This document shows, piece after piece, positions 24,050 to 35,439 of a DNA stretch of 64,000 nucleotides. The position numbers were made by a program, and so were the translations under genes. A model generated the notes under the pieces. It made no database searches, had not been told where the DNA came from, and saw only the letters and a program-made list of their open reading frames with translations. This DNA comes from Casuarius casuarius (taxonomy: Eukaryota > Chordata > Aves > Casuariiformes > Casuariidae). Positions within the stretch are counted from its first letter, which is position 1, and each line of letters starts with the position of its first letter. Location of the stretch: positions 248,001 to 312,000 of the forward strand of contig PTFA01000369.1 in assembly GCA_003342895.1 (NCBI GenBank), read 5' to 3'.

Positions 24050-25275
24050 AAAACTTAGAAATGGCTTCTAAGAATATCTGCTCTGTAACCATCCCAAGGG
24101 ACTGAGGTGAGGCTGAACACAGGCGAGGCCTGTAGTTCCTCAGATCCTCTTTCTTGCCCTTACGAGGATGGGTGTGCTGTCTGCCTTTTCCAGTCATCAG
24201 AAACCTCTCCTGATTGCCATGACCCCTCAAAGATGATAGAGAACAGCCTTGCAATGACTTTGTCAACTCCTTTAACACTTCTACAGGCATCACACCTGGT
24301 CCCATGCACTTGTGTATGCCCAAATGGGTTAAGTGATCTCTTTCTTCTGTTGCTGTGGGTACTGCTTCAGTCCCACACACTCTGCTAGGAGTCTCAGGGA
24401 TCTGGGAGGCCTCAGCACAAGCCTTACCAGCAAAATCTGAGGTAAAGAAGGCACTGAGAACAGTAAAGGCTGAAGCCTTTTCCCTATTGCTTGTCAATAG
24501 GTCCCCTGCCCTACTGAGCAAAGGGCCTACTGTATACTTATTAGCCTTCCTTTTGCTACCAAAGTACTTACAGAAAACGTTCTTGATGCCCTTCACCTCT
24601 CTTGCTAATCTCAACTTCAGCTGAGCTTTAGCTTTCCTGACTCCATTCCTATATGTGCAGGCCACGTCCTTGTATTCCTGCCAAGCAGCCTGTCCCTGCT
24701 TCCACCTGCTGTGTACTTCCTTTTCACATTTGAGCTCAGTGTGGAGATCCATGTTCATCCATGATGGCCTTCTGCCACACTTGCTCGAGTCTGTGCACAT
24801 TGGAATGGACTGTAACTGTGCTCTGAGGAGGCTGTCCTTGAAGATTTGCCAGCTCTCCTGGACCCCTTTGCCCACCATGGGATCCCGCCAAGTGCCTTAA
24901 GAGGCTAAAATCTGTTCTTCTGAAGTATAGGGTTTTGATTCTGCTGTCTTGCTTACCGCTGTCAGGAACTTAAAACCACAGTCTCATGGTCACTGTAGCC
25001 AAGGCTGCCTTGAGCTCTTCCTTGTTTTTGAATGGCAGGTCCAACAGAGCATCTCCACTAGTCAATTCATTAGTCACCTGCATCAAGAAATTGTCTTCAG
25101 TACATTCCAGAAATCTCCTGCAATTCTCTTCCAACAGATATAGGGCTAAATAGAAATCAGTCATGAGTATCAGGGCCTGTGACTGTGAGGCTTGCTCTAG
25201 CTACCTAAAAAAGACTTCACCTGCCTCCTCTTCTTGACCAGGAGGTCTGTAGCAGAGCCCTACAACATCACCTAT
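24009..25275 (-). pseudogene. CR1 ORF2 pseudogene fragment
   Basis: The longest open piece is 289 codons (24009-24878). It begins with the linker region (GVQESWQIFKD, residues 4-14), then basic stretches such as KEVHSRWKQGQ (53-63) and VRKAKAQLKLRLAREVKG (80-97), typical of the CR1 linker. The early RT block follows with GIHKCMGPG (187-195), NYRP (248-251) and EQIFLEAIS (266-274). A second piece, 24970-25164, carries the endonuclease C-terminus (RRFLECTEDNFLMQV). The endonuclease SDHE is encoded one frame over from the upstream DLPFKNKEELK segment, so a single-base indel lies near 25000-25020. In an intact element this protein would nick target DNA and reverse-transcribe the element RNA. Here the RT catalytic FADD core is missing. 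Residues after about 275 no longer resemble CR1, so the last bases are probably flanking sequence. Confidence 0.88.
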
Positions 25276-25300
25276 GCAGGACCTGCGGAGACGATCCAGG
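24050..25300 (-). mobile_element. CR1 LINE, internal ORF2 segment (endonuclease end plus RT start), broken
   Basis: Read on the minus strand from about 25300 down to 24050, this matches CR1 ORF2 in order: the end of the AP-like endonuclease domain (GDVVGLCYRPP near 25240-25270; a DFY at the position of the usual GDFN), the SDHE motif at 24983-24994, the endonuclease-RT linker, and the start of the reverse transcriptase. ORF1, the front of the endonuclease, the RT catalytic core and the 3' UTR are absent. Frameshifts and stops between 24879 and 24990 break the frame, so the copy cannot be autonomous. The left edge is set where similarity to CR1 fades, just after EQIFLEAIS. The right edge is uncertain because it runs into GC-rich DNA of unclear origin. 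Confidence 0.9.
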
Positions 25301-25440
25301 CCTTCTCCTCACTCCCAGGCCTGGGCAGCAGCATCCTCCCCCTGGAGCTCCATCTGGGCTGACACATCTGCTGTGCCAAGGGCACTAGCACCAGTGCCAG
25401 AGAGCTGCCCCTATCTGCTGTTCCCTGCGAGCCTGAACCT
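25301..25440. other. GC-rich transition between the CR1 copy and the CpG island
   Basis: This moderately GC-rich sequence lies between recognisable CR1 ORF2 and the CpG island. I could not match it confidently to CR1 on the minus strand, nor see an exon on either strand. It could be an upstream CR1 subfamily segment with deletions, or host promoter-proximal DNA. Confidence 0.4.
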
Positions 25441-25745
25441 CCCTCAGTTCAGCAGCTGGATCCCACGACGCCAGGAGCAGCTCAGAACCGGGAGCTGAGC
25501 CCGGAGCTGCCGCACACACTGACAGCGTCAGCCGCCAGCAGCTGCCTGCCGCCCTGCCCCGCCCACGGCCGAGCTGCTGCTAACGGCCGGCCCCGGTTTG
25601 AACCGCCGCGGGAACGGCCGCCGGCGGGGCGAGGCCTCCCCCCAACTTTTCCCTCCCTCCCGGCCCGATCTCGCGAGACGAGGAGCGCGGCAAAGCGCCT
25701 CGTTGCCTGCGGGACGGTGCCCCCCCCTCCCCCCCACCATTTAGA
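25441..25745. promoter_or_regulatory. CpG island, probable promoter
   Basis: I count about 33 CpG dinucleotides in 25441-25740, against very few in the surrounding AT-rich DNA. The island contains a GC box on the minus strand (GTGGGCGGGG, complement at 25557-25566), several CCGCC/GGCGG blocks, and a perfect TCTCGCGAGA at 25669-25678. The sharp right border is a C-rich run followed by T8A10 at 25791-25808. CpG islands with this palindrome are typically active or bidirectional promoters in vertebrates. No first coding exon could be recognised on either side, so the target may be a non-coding RNA or a gene with distant coding exons. An alternative is that the island derives from a GC-rich CR1 5' region. 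Confidence 0.75.
25669..25678. promoter_or_regulatory. TCTCGCGAGA palindromic core-promoter element
   Basis: This is an exact match to the palindromic element enriched in vertebrate CpG-island promoters and known to bind BANP (earlier linked to ZBTB33/Kaiso). It is symmetric, so it does not set the direction of transcription. Its place inside the CpG island makes a chance match less likely. Confidence 0.75.
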
Positions 25746-27598
25746 GTGCCTCGTGCTGGGGAGCTGCCTTGAGTCACTGGAGCCTTGCACTTTTTTTTAA
25801 AAAAAAAAGTTGGGAATTCAGACTCTTGGTTCCATTCCCCATAATGTATTTAGTATTTCTCTTGAGCCTAGTGGTGGGAGCCCCGTGACATATCTATGTG
25901 TTCATTCCTCTTAATCTCGCTACCAAAAGCAGGAAATGTAGTCGGGACTCCATCTGGAAACAGTCACTGTAAGACATAATCTTACCCTGAATTGTTGCTA
26001 GATCGTAATGGCGTTGGTAACCAATACAGCTGATTAGATCTGCAATTTTACTTTGTTTAGATAAGAAAAAGGAAGTGTTTTCAGAAATGCAGGGTGCAGA
26101 CTGCGTGTTTGTTTGGCTTCTACTTGAGTTTAAGAACTAGGACTTCTGAAGACCTTTTGGGTATGGAGCTTCACAGTGTATTAATAGAGTAGAAAGGATT
26201 AAACCTCATGTTCTTTCTGGCCTGTGTCTTTTTATGAGATTCTGTTCTTCTCCCAGCCCTTATTAGGCATGCAAGTATTAGATTCTTAAGATGCTGTTTT
26301 TTCCAAAATTAAAAAATTAAAAAATTATAGAATGGGAGAGGGGACCTGTTTTTATCATTATAATTAGCAAAATTATTATATTGTAGCTATAATATATGTT
26401 ATAATTTATATATAGCATATAAGTAATGTAGTTGTTATTTAAGGCCTTTATTTTTATATAATACTTTAAAATATTAATCCATGTTATATGCAGCAATACG
26501 GTTACAGAAACTCTGCTTGTCCTGATAGAAATAGTCTTGGGTTTTGATTTTTGCTATGCTATTCACTAAAAAATGATCTGAAAAAATACATTTCAGATTA
26601 CAAAAAAAGTACACCTGTAGTTCTGTTTGCTGTCCTAGCTGTGTTATGTGACAGGCCTTTGCTTAACTTTAAGAACAGTTAGCTGGAATGAGAAGGGTTG
26701 GATTGATATGTTCATATTTTTTTTCTGTTGTTTGCAGGCAATCCCTGGCTAGTTACCAAATGCAGCATGGCTTTCAAGACTCACTCTTTTCCTGCAACTT
26801 CTCAATGTGAGGCTAATAATATTCACTTGTACCATTAGAACAGAAGAAGATTTTTACACTTGACAACAATGACATATGTTTGAAATTCATTAGCATGACT
26901 TTCCTCTTGACTCAGTGCCCTAAAGGTGCACTCTGAGGTTCTTTCCTACTTTCAGTTTCTATAGAGTGTAGATGCTGATATTTCTGCTGCTGGGAGTGAC
27001 TTCTTTGCTTATCCTGAGGCAGAGTGGTAATGTGAGATGCTCATAAATGGGAAAGTGGTGGGAGAACATATGATCAAGCAGTGAGCTTTAGATCTAGGAG
27101 CAGAAGAGTTGAGTGAGGAAGGAGTGAATAGTGGATGGGAAGTGTGTGAGAAAGGCATCCTCCCGCCAGCCGAGAGATGTGGTGGATTTCTGCTTTGCAT
27201 TAGCCTGTTTGCTAGCTAAAGACAACAAAATTCCAGGCTACCATATGACATGTACTAAAATGTAACACAGAGTGTGTAGGCATTGTGGGGATGTGGAAGA
27301 ATCACTTCATGCAAAGAAATCCTGATTAAGGTAAAGCCACGTGTCATGTGTTTGGCAATATGATATTTCTCTATCTGCAGTTAGAGTAGAAGGTCATCCA
27401 GCCACAAGGGTGGAGTGTGCATTACATTGCAAGTGGTTTTGAAAAGGGCACTTTCCATGCAAGTGACAGGCCTGCTGAGGATATGCTCATGCTCATAGTT
27501 AGTCTGGGCAACCAGACTCTGAAGCATTCAGCCCTTTTCCAGCCTCACAGGTCAGATTTCCTGTTCTTCTTCCTCTCACTAAACACACAGTTTAATAG
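25746..27598. other. Non-genic AT-rich sequence right of the CpG island
   Basis: No coding exon was recognised. The stretch contains T8A10 (25791-25808) and a very AT-rich block at about 26310-26480. A short string near 26326-26347 weakly resembles a CR1 tail but is too degenerate to call. Confidence 0.5.
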
Positions 27599-28317
27599 TC
27601 AACCAAGATGCACCAGTACACGCTGGGGGCTGACCTGCTGGATAGCAGCTCTGCAGAGAAGGACCTGGGGGTCCCGGTGGACAGATTGGCCATGAGCCAG
27701 CACTGCACTGTCATGGCAAAGAAGGCCAATGGTATCGTGGGCTGCATTAGGAAGAGCATTGCCAGCAGGTCAAAGGAGGTGATTATTCCCCACTGGTGAG
27801 GCCGCATGTGGAGTGCTGGGTCCAGTTCTGGGCTCCCAGTACAAGAGAGGGATGGAGCTACTGGAGCAAGTCCAGCAAAGGGCCACAAAGATGATTAAGG
27901 GACTAGAGCATCTCTCATATGAGGAAAGCCTAAGAGAGCTGAGACTGTTCAGCCTGGAAAGAGAAGACTGGGGGGCGGGTCTTACCAATGTGTATAGCAT
28001 CTGAAGGGAGAGTGTAAAGAGGATGAGGCCAGACTCTCTTCAGTGGTGCCCAGTGAAAGGGCAAGAGGCAATAGGCACAAACTAAAACACAGGATATTCT
28101 ATCTGAATCTAAGGAAAAACTTTTTTACTGTGAAGGTAACAGAGCACTGGAATAGGTTGTCCAAGAGGCTGAGGAGTCTTCATCTTTGGAGATATTCAAA
28201 AGCTGTATGGACATAGTTCTGGACAGCCTGCTCTAGCTGACCCTGTTTGAGCAAGGGGGTTGGACTAGACAGTCTCTAAAGATCCCTTCTGACCTCAACT
28301 ATTTTGTGGTTCTGTGA
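27599..28317 (+). mobile_element. CR1 LINE, RT C-terminus and complete 3' UTR, 5'-truncated
   Basis: Plus-strand order matches the CR1 3' portion: the C-terminal RT region, then an untranslated tail that ends in the conserved terminal block (GATCCCTTCTGACCTCAACT near 28282-28301) and the degenerate terminal repeat GGTTCTGTGA. The 5' end, near 27599, lies within ORF2, a usual truncation pattern. No target-site duplication is evident, as expected for CR1. Divergence and frameshifts show an old copy. Confidence 0.95.
27608..28004 (+). pseudogene. CR1 reverse transcriptase C-terminal pseudogene fragment
   Basis: Two open pieces in different frames encode the end of CR1 ORF2. 27608-27799 carries GADLLDSSSAEKDLGVPVD, then AKKANGIVGCIRKSI, and ends in a stop after IIPHW. 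27813-28004 continues with QYKRGMELLEQVQQRATKMI and LSYEESLRELRLFSLERED. A small deletion and frame change near 27797-27815 separates them, removing the tract that normally joins these blocks. The RT catalytic domain is absent because of 5' truncation. The fragment has no plausible function as a protein. Confidence 0.92.
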
Positions 28318-31300
28318 ACACTGAGCTTATTCCATAGGCAATGCCAACAGATACTGACTTGCCCAAAATTATCGTGGCAGGTACATGGGAGATGTTGAAG
28401 TTGTGGCTGATAGACCCTCTGCACAACAGGATATGGTGGCATACATGATAACAACAGTAGGTAAGATCTGCTGATCTGTGCAAGCTTCCTCATGCCATGG
28501 ATCATGTTTGTGGAGATAATAGGAAGAAATTACCCACTTGTCTTAGGAGGGAAACACCAGGGGTCTGTTATAGGAAGAAAATACAGGAATAACATGAGTG
28601 TGGCTTGTGCTGGTATACAAGAATCATCTGTAGTGAGTTATGTTGGCTAGATACCACTTCTGAAAGTGCACAGTATGGAGTGGACCTTACTGAAGCACAT
28701 TCCAGAGGCCTGCAGCGAGAACATAAGCCATTCTCACAGGACCAGTCTTCAGAAGCTACCTAGTGAAACACTAAGCCTGGCCTGCAAGATTTCAAATTGT
28801 GAATGCTTTGTCACAAAAGTGGTTGACAAACATTCAAAAGTTTTGTGGCACAGTCTTGTAAGAAATGATTTTTGATCCACTTTTCTGGGTAACTATTGTT
28901 TTCAAAGGTGAAATAAAAATACACCTTTAACGAATGTATATGCTTGTGTAATACTGAGGCTTTTCATTCAAACTATTTAACCAAATTACAAATTTAATAA
29001 TAAAATATATAGCTATTATATGGTATTTTAAAATTAAAAGATGTAAAGTAGTAATGGGACACTTTAATGTGTCAATACTTAACCACTGGCAATAGTAATG
29101 CAGATTACCTTCCATGCTAGTATGTCCTTTTCGTTCAATTTCAAATTTGATACCATAGGCAATCATCCAGGATATCTTCATTTTGTTTATTTTGGTCATT
29201 GTTTTTTACACCACAGCTTATAGTTGACACTTGAACACAGAACATCCAGACACAAACTGATTTTTTTTTTAAGATATAACGTACATAAAAGTTTCTCTTC
29301 ACATACTGCATCTATGCAGCAAAGGAAACATTGCATTTGAATACGTCTTACAAGTATGGTCTTCAGAATGAACCCCAGTAGATAAATGACAGCTATTTAA
29401 AACATATATAACTGTACATAGGCCAAACACAAGGAAAAATTACTATGAAGAGTAAATTTATGGTCTTCTTGATAAGATAGGAGGGACCATGGTTATCACT
29501 ATGTAACAATTTACAGAGAAGTTATTCTAATAATAATTACACGTTTGCATATATTGCCATGCTTTCAAACTTGCAAGCATTAAAAGTATTGTATACATTA
29601 ACATTGTTAATCATATATGTAAATTTAAAATCTGAGTCCATAAGCACTATATCCTAATAGTTTATTTCAGTATGTAAATTACATTTTGCTTTAGCCTTAC
29701 AGTTAATTCATGAAATTTTAAAAATTTCATTCAGATGTTCTAATACATGCCTGTCAGACTATGAATTTCTCTTTGTTTGCAGCTAATCCACTCTACCCAA
29801 CTTGATTTTCTTTTATCTAGGAGATATACATCTAACCATAAATTTCATCTTTGTTGACCCAAATGCTGTAAGAAATTCTCCAGAGAATGCATTCTCTGTT
29901 TTTTCTCTCCATGTGGCAAATAATAGAAAAAGGGAACTGTCTTTATCGAGTTTATACAGATTGTTCAGTGATGGTGCCTATGTTACTTCACTTAACCTGG
30001 ATCTTGGTTCCAGACCCTGTTGTGTGTATGTTGCAGACAGAGCCTTTGCACAATAAGCATTCTTCTCTTTTGGGGCATTATTTGTAAAATCTCAAATCTA
30101 CAGATTTTTTATTATTATTTGGCAAAACCATTACTAGTCATACTAACCCATGAAGAAAGTAAAACACTTTCTGGGTTCTCTGCAGAAGTCCTCCAGCTGC
30201 CTTTTGATCATAACTGCTTAGATAATATCTAGGGGAGATACATCTTTTGATCCTTGTATCTACTGTTATATTCTCTTGAATCCAGCCTAAAAATTCTTAT
30301 AAAACCCTGAACTAATATCACTATTAATTAGAATGAGAACAAACAATAATAGAATTTTGTGATTGCATTACAAGATAACTTTGTAATCATTAAGCTTCTG
30401 CAAAACCATGGCAGACCTCTATAAAGTATAAGCATTTAGTACTGGTCAGTACAACTCCTGGACAGGCATTTCCTTTTTTATGTAATTCAAATAAAATGTA
30501 AATTTTACCAACAATTCTCTTGGTTTCCCTTTCAGCAAAGCTAAAACACTGCAGTAAGTCAACAGTGTTAAGTTTGTCTCTGTCTATGAGTCTGTAGGGA
30601 AACAAGGGTGTGTTACCATGAGGTAGTAACATCACTGATATGATATGATGTAGAAAAATCACTACTGTTTTAAAGGGACAGCCTGGAGTGTGGTCAGCAG
30701 GTGAAATAAATAGAAAAGTGAGGTAGACAAGCCTCAATTTGTGGACAGGAGGAGGCCATCCCACCCATCTTTTCTCCCTAAATCCCTTCATTGCTGGAGG
30801 AGGGACCACCACACCACGCTTACATTGTCTTGAGTAATTGCAAAAAGAGTTGGCTCTCCAAATACCATATTGTTATTTGAGTTTTATTTTGGGAGGAAAA
30901 ACCCCACAACCCTGATTTAATAGTTAGGATATTGTTTAGTTTCTCAGTAAACCTGGCAAATAAAATTTATTTCCTATTGTGACTATGAAGTATTTCATTC
31001 TGCAGGAGATAGATGGTGTTGTTGCAAGTGTCTGAGCATTGTATGTTATGTATCATTAAGAAGGTGGCACTGATAAGCACACTGATTTGGTTTTGGCATT
31101 CTTTTTCCAACTGTGGGATCTCTTCTTTCTTTTTTCATGCAATGATACTAATATGCAAAATGAGTCATGAGCAAAAGGAGGACAGGTTATTCAGATACAT
31201 ATAATATAAGGAAAAGAAAGTATATTCAATTTAATTAAGCCTAGCTAAAGAAAATCAATTACTCAAGATCAAAAATTTAACCATGGAAGTTTATCTTTCT

Positions 31301-34300
31301 AAAGCAGGTTACACAACATAAGAATATAGCAGCTGCAGCGTGTTTCACTGAAGCTAAATTATTCCTCTGAGGACACATAATTAAATCAAAATGGTTGCCC
31401 ATAACAATAGGAGATAATCTGTGCACTTTAAGACATCATTGTCTTTTCATTTTTTCTGTGTGTAATCTTCCTGTTATAAGTGAATTTCACTATTGACACA
31501 AGTTAAAAGGTATTTGCTGTCACGTTAAAAAAAATCACTGATTGACTCTGAGTAAAATACTATTTTTTCTTTCATGTGACTTATAAACACCATTCTCTCC
31601 TTTGCAGGGTAGTTGGGGAAGGGGACAGGGGTGAGAATCATTTATGAGGTCACATTAACCTTTTTCTTCTCCTAGTTCCCATAACGAAATTCATGTCTAG
31701 CTTGATACATAAAAGCTGTCATCTCAAAATGTTTGTGCAGTTGGCAAGTTATGACTACAGCTAGTAATTAAGCATGATTTGTATACAGTTCATGTAGCTA
31801 AAACAACTTATGATTACTTTATTTCTCCTTAATCATAGTATTACTGTACTTTATCTTCACTTGTTCCATTCATTTGCTAAATTTTATTGTTAGGCCACAG
31901 GCCTGCACACATGGTATATGCCTGGGCTTCATGTTATCAGTGTGCTTGGCTTGTATACTTCTCCAGATCTTCCACATGCAAAGTCTCCGTACTCCATCTC
32001 TGGGAATGAATTGAATCTGTACTGTATTCCTGCAAGTCTTTCTTCAGTTGCAGGTACGTGCTTGGGCTAACTTACAACCATTCCTTTGGTATGTCCCCTT
32101 CTTAATTGCAAGTAACAATATGCGAATACAGGCAGTCTTCCACTAGCATCTCCACAACAGTCAGATATTATTTGCATGTGTGTGTGTGAATACATGGAAG
32201 GAAATGTATGTACGTATAATCATAGGTCTTTGTTTCTTAACTGGAAATTCACTGACTTCACTTTCCAGAAAAGTTAAGTTTCCAGAAAATCACAGGATTT
32301 TTCACAGAAACTTTTTTCTTTTACATAGGTCTAATTGCAGGTCTGAAGTCCTGATTTTCTTATGATGGTACCTTTATTTACAGAAAATAAGGCAGGGGAA
32401 ATGTACATAAAAGCACAGTAATTTTTCCACAGTAAACACAACCTTGGGCCTGCTGCTCTGGCACCAATCCCTTTCGGCTAGAGGAAGGCATGATAGGAGG
32501 CAAGTCTCTGGGCCTGTTTCTGTCTTTTTTTCAAATGTGGACATAATACCTCAGGAAAATAAGCTGAATCCCACAAATGCATAACAGACAATCTACATGA
32601 AATAGTCTTATGGCTTTCATAAATGATTTTGTTCTAGTGTGAGTAAAGAATGGAGGAAAGAGTAAAGATGCTTATACGGCAAATGAACAGCAAATTCACT
32701 ACTAATATTTTAATTGGAAATTGTGAGATGCTCTGCAAACAAATGCCACCTGCAAAACCATGCACTGGAGTTTTAGTAGCTCAAACTGAACATACCATAT
32801 TAGAGAAGAGTGGATTCCACTGAACTACCATATCTGATTGTGAAGCATGGCTTGTTAATAATGTCGTACTAGCTTTCATTGGTAGGAAATCTATCAAAAA
32901 ACTTACCAGACTGTATTTCCTCACAATTCTGACATATTTTTCTCCTAATTATAGAAAAATACTTGTTTTAGAATACACAGAGCATATACAGTATGAAAAA
33001 TTTACTACTTGGCTTAATTTAACATTTGTTCATGTCATCTTCAGATTTATATAATGTTTAAAAGCAGACTGAGGACATTTGTGTCTCAGGAATTCATGAT
33101 TTTTCTTTTGTTTTGTTACTGATTATTAGATGAAGTAAACTGTAAAAGAATTAGTGAGACCTAATATTATCCTCTTTCAGCCATTTACTCTTTTCAGAAT
33201 TGTCACACACAATAACTTTGAGACACAAACTGCCTTGTAACTCTTGGATGTATTTATGTTTCGATTCTTATATCTATTTTCTTACTAAAGCTCCTGAAAT
33301 TGAACAAAAACTTATTATTCTGAAATTATTTGCCCATGCAAATCAAGATTCAGGATTGAGACTTTAACTATGATATGATGTCTCATATTTGAATCATACC
33401 AAAGAAGAATTAAGCCCTTCATAATTTTAATCACTTTTTTGGTGTTTCTTCGTAGAAGCAAATGTTCAATCAAATGATCTACTTCACCAGGAGGACTCAT
33501 GGTTTTAGTACTGCTCTGTGTTCTGAATTAAGTATGCTCTATAGCCTAGGTGACAGTCACATAGGACAGAGTCTGGGGCTGTTGGAAATATCAGAAAAGA
33601 CTTGTCACAGGATTTCTTTATAAGCTAGCCTGACGTTTCTGTCTTTGGTTTATTGGGAAGTCTGATGACTGGGAGGGTAGGTCAGCATTCTTGTCTCTTC
33701 CATTCATATTTTCTTACTATAGACCATCTTCAAAAGCTGATGTGAGCAGGATTTTGTACAAGTTTTAAAGAATGGCTTTTCTTACACACAAGCAAAGATA
33801 ATTCTTGATAGAAAAGATTACTCGCTGTTCTTTCTTTCCATACTTAAAGAGTTTTCCTCATCAGTTTGGAAGATAGAACAGATAAGATGTGACGCATTAA
33901 TCAGCCAGAGTCCATGAAGATCACAAGTGTGAGCTGAAAAATAAGATGACCTCCAAGCAACTACAAATCATTTAGAGTAATTAGGAAACATGCACATTTG
34001 CAGAAATCACAATTAGTTTGCAATCAAGAAACTGACCACAACAGAAAATCTTGCACATCTTCACATATAACTACTTATATGGGACAGAACACTGAATAAA
34101 ACCTATAGCAGGTTTCACATTTGTTCTTTAGTTTCTCTTTTCAATATCAGCATGCCAGGTAGGATACTGTGTGATTTTTTTTTTTTTCAGACACTTAGGA
34201 ACAGTAGGTCAAACTAACCTTGTGAATTGTCACAGAAGTTTAAAGCACTGAAATGTAGAAAACAAGCAGTGAAAGAGCAAAACTTGCATCCTTTTTTCAG

Positions 34301-35439
34301 AAGAGATTTGACTGGCACCTCAGCTAGTAAAAGAACAATTAGGAACTCTACAGTACAGTCTTTTGAACAAGGTTCTGAATGAGCATCCCTCTCTCCATTC
34401 ACCAGAGAGAAGCCCAACAAAAAAAAGTCTATTTAAGTCACAGCTTGCCCTTGTGAGCACCTCCCTGAATGAGTACAAGGCTTAGGCTTCCAAGGCATTA
34501 GGCATCGAGGGCTGGATCTGCAGAAGAAGCTTATGCTTCCAGCTTAAACAGTAAATATCTGTAACTGTATAGACATGGTAGCGTGATCCAGGAACACCAG
34601 TTTCAATGGTTAGTATGGTCTAAATAAACCACTGTAGAGATGAGATACGTAGATCATAAAAGAGCAACATTTTGGATCATTTTGTAGAGAAGTGATTAGG
34701 TGGGATGTTCAGGTAACAGGTTTTGTACTTTGGAAACATTTCTAAGAAGACCAAAAATGTTCTTCAGTATTTGTTATGGGGACATCACATGTTTATAAGG
34801 TGGGATAAAGAAGTAAAAAGAAAGGCTATACTGTAATATGGAATGTATTACTACAAGTAAATGCCAGCATTTTTTAGAATTTAAATACAGTTCTGTATTT
34901 GTTTCAGAAATAAATACTATACATCATTTTTTCTGTGATCTGGCAAAGAATCTTTAAATATACATGACCAACTTATTTTTTTTCAGTTTCTAAAGAACAG
35001 GGCAGATATTCATGGGGTGGGAGCTGATTTTTTAAGGAAAGAAGTTCATGTGATTACAGTGTTTGTAGGGGTTTGGTCTGCTTGCCACTTAACAACTTTT
35101 GAACTTTTTCATCAGTTTCAGTCAGTTTCCTAGTTCGGTCACTGCATGGTTCATTTTTAGTGCAAAAGTCATTATTTTGTGTAAATTATTTACTCCATCC
35201 TTCATATTCCATTCACAATCTTAGGCAGCCAGAGAGTGGTCCCTTGTGTTTCTGAAAAATCCTGCAAATTGAAGATACAAGCTTCTCTGAGAGGCAGCAG
35301 TTGTAGATTTTAGAAAAGATAGTAGAAATTTAGAGATATCAATAGAAAAGAAAATAATATTCACTCCTTATAGATACAAACTACTAAAATTCATGCTAAG
35401 CAAGCAAAATCATCATTTATAATACAGTGGCACTTCAAG
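28318..35439. other. Gene-poor AT-rich stretch
   Basis: No recognisable gene, RNA gene or transposon. The longest frame is 140 codons on the minus strand (30390-30812), with no recognisable domain or splice pattern. A T13 run at 34175-34187 is followed by CAG and mimics an acceptor, but no open frame of note follows. Confidence 0.5.

Noticed and set aside
25482..25790. 102-codon minus-strand frame across the CpG island.
   Set aside because: It is low-complexity Gly/Arg/Ala/Pro sequence, as any frame through GC-rich DNA gives. There are no domains, and overlapping frames are equally open.
26320..26347. ATTATAGAATGGGAGAGGGG-like string resembling a CR1 3' tail.
   Set aside because: Only a few bases match the CR1 terminus and there is no extension into CR1 UTR, so it is too weak to call.
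30390..30812. 140-codon minus-strand frame beginning MVVPPPAMKG.
   Set aside because: No recognisable domain or similarity, and no codon-use signal. It is consistent with chance in 64 kb.
34175..34190. T13 followed by CAG as a possible splice acceptor.
   Set aside because: It is a homopolymer run, and no open frame of useful length or donor follows.
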